DNA of 64,000 nt from Sinosporangium siamense. Its GTDB lineage: Bacteria; Actinomycetota; Actinomycetes; Streptosporangiales; Streptosporangiaceae. Positions 60,801 through 64,000 of this stretch are shown here, in pieces. The stretch lies in assembly GCF_016863435.1 (NCBI RefSeq), contig NZ_BOOW01000055.1, forward strand, positions 18,840 to 82,839, read 5' to 3'. The translations under genes and the position numbers were made by a program. Below the pieces are notes generated by a model, which was not told where the DNA came from, did no database searches, and worked only from the letters and a program-made list of their open reading frames with translations. Each line of letters begins with the position of its first letter. Within the stretch, counting starts at the first letter, position 1.

Positions 60801-60830
60801 GGGGGGATACGTCCCACTCGATACACAGCC

Positions 60831-61418
60831 TGTGGATAACGCTGTGGATCACTGGGGAAAACCGGACCTCTCCGGTTGCTGCCCTCTGTCGCGATCACGC
60901 GGTTGACCTGTGAATTGAGCCGTTGTCGGCCGTGGCGGGAGATCGTCTCCACAGGTGTGGTGGCGAGTGGGAAACACGGTGGAAAGCGGGGTGATGACGG
61001 GGGTGTGAGGGCTTGCCCGGTCCGCCCGAAGCGCCCTTCGGCTTGGCCCCCTCAGGCCTCCGCACTTTCCCCGGTGATCCGCCTATGGTTCACCAGACGA
61101 CTATCAACACCCTGTGGGTAACTCGGTGGATAACCTGTGGAGAAGTTGTGGATATGTTGTGGACGCGCTGTGGAGGGCCTGTGTACGGTCACTGAAACCG
61201 ACAAAACGGACGCCCAAAACCTGGGGATAACCTGTGGAAATCCTGTGGAGAAGTGGGGGGTCGACGGTGGATGACGGACCCACTTTCTGTGGATGCGCTG
61301 TGTGTAATTTTTGACCGTCCACAGAGCGCCGAGTTACCCACAGCGGTTACCCACAGTGACAGTGGATGACGCAACGCTTAATGACCTGGGAAAACGCTGG
61401 TTTTCCACAGTATCCACA
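60831..61418. other. Chromosomal replication origin oriC, main DnaA-box cluster
   Basis: Dense DnaA boxes between dnaA and dnaN. TGTGGATAA at 60831-60839 is perfect. Near-consensus sites include 60843-60851, 61113-61121, 61125-61133, 61136-61144, 61147-61155, 61222-61230, 61233-61241, 61244-61252, 61288-61296, 61334-61342, 61347-61355, 61401-61409 and 61410-61418. TGTGTAATTTTTGACC at 61299-61314 is the most AT-rich run and may be the unwinding element. The order dnaA-oriC-dnaN is the actinobacterial norm. Confidence 0.9.
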
Positions 61419-61569
61419 GCCCCTACGGTGATGACTTCACATGTCTCTAAGAGGGGGCTCAAAAGCAAAAGTAGCGCTCCGCTCGTTCGCGAGCTCAGGT
61501 GGGTGAACGCTCAAGCAAAACCCGGAGCAGCGAGGGGATGGTGTGCTCTGTGCACAGCTACACCCGCAA

Positions 61570-62450
61570 TGTGGATACTTCCCCGTCGAATCGCTTTTCA
61601 CCCCTCTCCAGGGTGAGGATCTTCGCGCCACCACCACGGTGCCGGCCCTCACCACCTTCCCCGATGGTGCACCACGTCTCCGACATTTCCGTCGTCGCAG
61701 GTCAGATGGTCGAGCCGCCGATGCCCAGTCGACGCGCAGGGAGTCGGGATCGACCGGCCATCCTCGGAGGCCGGCTCCCCCGCGGCGGGAAACGCGCCCG
61801 GGCAGGTAGTACTGGTGGGTCGGCAGCTGCGGCCGGATGAGCCGGCTCAGGGATGCGGCATGGGGTAAGCGGGCTTCTGCCGTACAAGCCGTCCGGCTCC
61901 CCCGCCTTCGCAGCGCCGGACTTCGGAGCCTTGGCTGTCCCGATGCCTGGGCACCTCAGCCCGCGTTCCTCGCCCGGTCATCCCCAATGTGGTTCTCCGG
62001 ACGTGGAAAACCCGGCAGTCGTTGGTGTGACATGTCGTGTCCGTGGCCTTCGGGGCATACTTTTTCCACAGGCTGTGCAAAAAGTCGCGACAATGTGCCG
62101 AATACCAGCACCAACTCCGAAGACGGCACCGGCTCTAGAAAAAATGTCCACACCTCGTTGTCCACGCCTGTGGACCGATACCTCCGGAATGCCCGGCCGC
62201 CGGTACGCAACGCACATGCCTACACCCCCCATCGCGAATCGGAGAAACCGGACGGTCGATGGAGGAGTCCGGCCGGCTGTGCGCTGTGCCGTACGCACCC
62301 CTTCGCCGCGAACCGTGGGCCGCGAATGGCGGTGAACAATCCAGCGCCGGGCGTCGGCTGCGAAATCTGGTGAGCATCGGACACACAGGTCGGCGTGGAC
62401 GGCACCGCACCTCGCATGCCTTATCCACAACCAAGCCCTATATCCACAGA
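61570..62450. promoter_or_regulatory. dnaN-side intergenic region with scattered DnaA boxes
   Basis: Sites are TGTGGATAC at 61570-61578, ATGTCCACA at 62144-62152, TTGTCCACG at 62158-62166, a perfect TTATCCACA at 62421-62429 and ATATCCACA at 62440-62448. The boxes nearest dnaN may regulate it. I see no gene between 61420 and 62735; the open frames there are short and lack domains. Confidence 0.65.
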
Positions 62451-62735
62451 AGACCCATCCGAGGCATACCCATCGTGCAGGTCTGGCGCTGATCAGGCCG
62501 GACATCTGGCATCCTTGGGCATCCGGTCACCCACGGGACACGGTCTGCCGGGAAGCCGCCGGAAAGCCTGGACAAGCAAGCCCGTCGGTCCGGCGAGATG
62601 AGCCGGTGAGTGCGACCATAGGTGGGCGGGTGCGTGCCGCCCGGCCACGCGACAGCCAAAGAGAGCGGCCGACACGCGGTGGCCGCGACAAATGCGATCA
62701 CAGGCACAAAGCGATTCATCAGGAGGCGGATCAAC

Positions 62736-63875
62736 GTGATGTTCAGGGTCGACCGGGACGTGCTCGCCGAGGCGGTCGCATGGACGGCACGCAGCCTTCC
62801 CGCACGTCCTTCGGTGCCGGTGCTCGCGGGCATGAGACTTGAGGTCACGGCCGAGCAGCGGCTCAAGTTGTCGGGGTTCGACTACGAGGTGTCCGCCGAG
62901 GTCACGCTTGAGCTGCAGAGCGGCGAGCCGGGTGTGGTCCTGGTGTCTGGCAAGCTGCTCGCCGAGATCACGCGTGCGCTTCCCGCACACCCTGTGGACG
63001 TCGTCGTGGACGGCGCGAAGGCCGTGGTCACCTGTGGCAGCGCCCGGTTCACACTGCTCACGATGCCTGTGGAGGACTACCCGTCGCTGCCGACGATGCC
63101 TCCCGCCGCGGGCCGGGCGGGCAGCGACGTGTTCGCCTCGGCGGTCGCCCAGGTGGCCGTGGCGGCGGGCAAGGACGAGACGCTTCCGATGCTCACCGGT
63201 GTGCGCATGGAGATCGAGGGCGACACGGTGACGCTCGCGGCGACCGACCGCTACCGCCTCGCCGTCCGCGAGCTGAAGTGGCAGCCCGAGCAGGCCGACA
63301 TCTCGGCGATCGCGATGATCCCCGGCCGCACGCTCAACGACACCGCCAAGGCGCTCGGGTCGACCGGCGCCGAGGTCGAGATCGCGTTGAGCTCCACGGG
63401 CGGCACCGGCGAGGGCATGATCGGGTTCACGAGCGCGGGGCGGCGCACCACGACGCGGCTGCTTGACCCGGAGTTCCCGAAATATCGGTCGTTGCTGCCG
63501 ACGGAGTTCTCCGCGCGGGCCGACCTGCCGACCGCGCCGTTCGTCGAGGCGGTCAAGCGTGTCGCCCTGGTGGCCGAGCGCAACACGCCGGTGCGGCTGG
63601 CGTTCCGCGGCGGCGAGGTCGTGCTTGAGGCGGGCAGCGGCGACGAGGCCCAGGCGGTCGAGGTGCTCCCGGTCGACTTCGACGGCGACGAGATCAACAT
63701 CGCCTTCAACCACCAGTTCCTGCTGGAGGGCCTCGGGGCGATCGACTCCGACGTCGCCCGGCTCAACTTCACGACGGCGACCAAGCCCGCCATCCTCACC
63801 GGTGGAAAACCTGTGGATGACGACGGGCCGCACGACTACCGCTACTTGATCATGCCCATCCGCCTGTCGAGCTGA
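62736..63875 (+). CDS. dnaN: DNA polymerase III subunit beta (sliding clamp)
   Basis: A 379-residue ring-forming clamp that tethers polymerase III. The start MFRVDRDVLAEAVAWTARSL and SVPVLAGMRLEVTAEQRLKL, the central LPMLTGVRMEIEGDTVTLAA and TDRYRLAVREL, and the ending DYRYLIMPIRL are all family hallmarks for the three-domain clamp. GTG 62736 is chosen for AGGAGG 9 nt upstream, with ATG 62739 next to it. The product end MPIRL forms part of the hydrophobic protein-binding pocket. Confidence 0.98.
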   Translation: MMFRVDRDVLAEAVAWTARSLPARPSVPVLAGMRLEVTAEQRLKLSGFDYEVSAEVTLELQSGEPGVVLVSGKLLAEITRALPAHPVDVVVDGAKAVVTCGSARFTLLTMPVEDYPSLPTMPPAAGRAGSDVFASAVAQVAVAAGKDETLPMLTGVRMEIEGDTVTLAATDRYRLAVRELKWQPEQADISAIAMIPGRTLNDTAKALGSTGAEVEIALSSTGGTGEGMIGFTSAGRRTTTRLLDPEFPKYRSLLPTEFSARADLPTAPFVEAVKRVALVAERNTPVRLAFRGGEVVLEAGSGDEAQAVEVLPVDFDGDEINIAFNHQFLLEGLGAIDSDVARLNFTTATKPAILTGGKPVDDDGPHDYRYLIMPIRLSS

Positions 63876-64000
63876 TCGGGCCCTTTGGGCCGGTTGGACC
63901 ACCTTTTGGGCTCATCGAGCTGATCTGGCCGCTTGGGTTCTTGGGCTGGTCGCGCCACTCGGGCTTGCCGGGTCGATCTGGTTCTTCGGCTGGTCAGGTT
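63876..64000. other. Window end after dnaN: near-repeats, no gene seen
   Basis: 125 bp with recurring CTGGTC, CTTGGG and TTGGGCT words and a small GGGCCC-TTT-GGGCC hairpin at about 63879-63890 that might end dnaN transcription. No start of a next gene is visible. Confidence 0.4.

Noticed and set aside
1..64000. tRNA or rRNA genes
   Set aside because: None was recognised on either strand by eye; a covariance scan would be needed to exclude a missed tRNA.

Overview
This is a high-GC actinobacterial chromosome segment centred on the replication origin. Gene order (dnaB, rplI-rpsR-ssb-rpsF, a GT87-like membrane protein, a class A PBP, padR, ino1 on one side; cca, a DUF6049 protein, murJ, a pseudokinase, sigM with its anti-sigma factor, trxB-trxA, parB-parA-rsmG, jag-yidC-yidD-rnpA-rpmH, dnaA, dnaN on the other) matches the oriC-proximal order known from Mycobacterium and Streptomyces. 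Protein style, GTG/TTG starts and the many leaderless promoters suggest a filamentous actinomycete, perhaps Streptosporangiaceae; the genus is inferred, not proven.

Layout. 1-6.4 kb: 5' part of dnaB, a DnaA-box cluster, a MATE exporter, an APC amino-acid permease and a polar amino-acid ABC importer. 6.4-11.8 kb: the rpsF-ssb-rpsR-rplI operon, split and flanked by non-coding tandem repeats, then endonuclease IV. 11.8-18.4 kb: two tandem PIG-V-like glycosyltransferases, a GT87-like protein and a bifunctional PBP. 18.6-21.4 kb: a PadR regulator with its palindromic operator, inositol-1-phosphate synthase and IPP isomerase. 21.5-27 kb: an island made of two broken IS110-type elements sharing an identical 267-bp right end, an ISL3 fragment, an IS701-type element, a secreted I36-type inhibitor and a four-cysteine secreted protein. 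27-32 kb: MFS transporter, bioA, cca, YbaK-like protein. 32-45.5 kb: DUF6049 protein, MurJ, pseudokinase, SigM and anti-SigM, thioredoxin system, acetyltransferase, aminotransferase, D-Ala-D-Ala ligase and a histidine phosphatase. 45.7-52.5 kb: seven parS or parS-like sites around parA-parB. 52.7-56 kb: rsmG, then the jag-yidC-yidD-rnpA-rpmH block. 57.3-63.9 kb: dnaA, oriC and dnaN.

Functionally the window joins replication start (DnaA, DnaN, DnaB, SSB), origin segregation (ParA, ParB, parS), envelope building (MurJ, Ddl, PBP, pseudokinase, YidC, glycosyltransferases) and redox or envelope stress control (SigM/anti-SigM, Trx).

The most unusual points are the 3.6-kb dnaA-dnaN interval holding fragments of dnaK, an NB-ARC regulator and two inverted copies of an aminotransferase 3' end; perfect DnaA boxes inside the dnaA reading frame; a DnaA-box cluster beside dnaB; parS sites carried on an inverted duplication; the separation of parA from parB; and the IS-bounded island. 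All positions come from reading the sequence by eye; no database search was possible.
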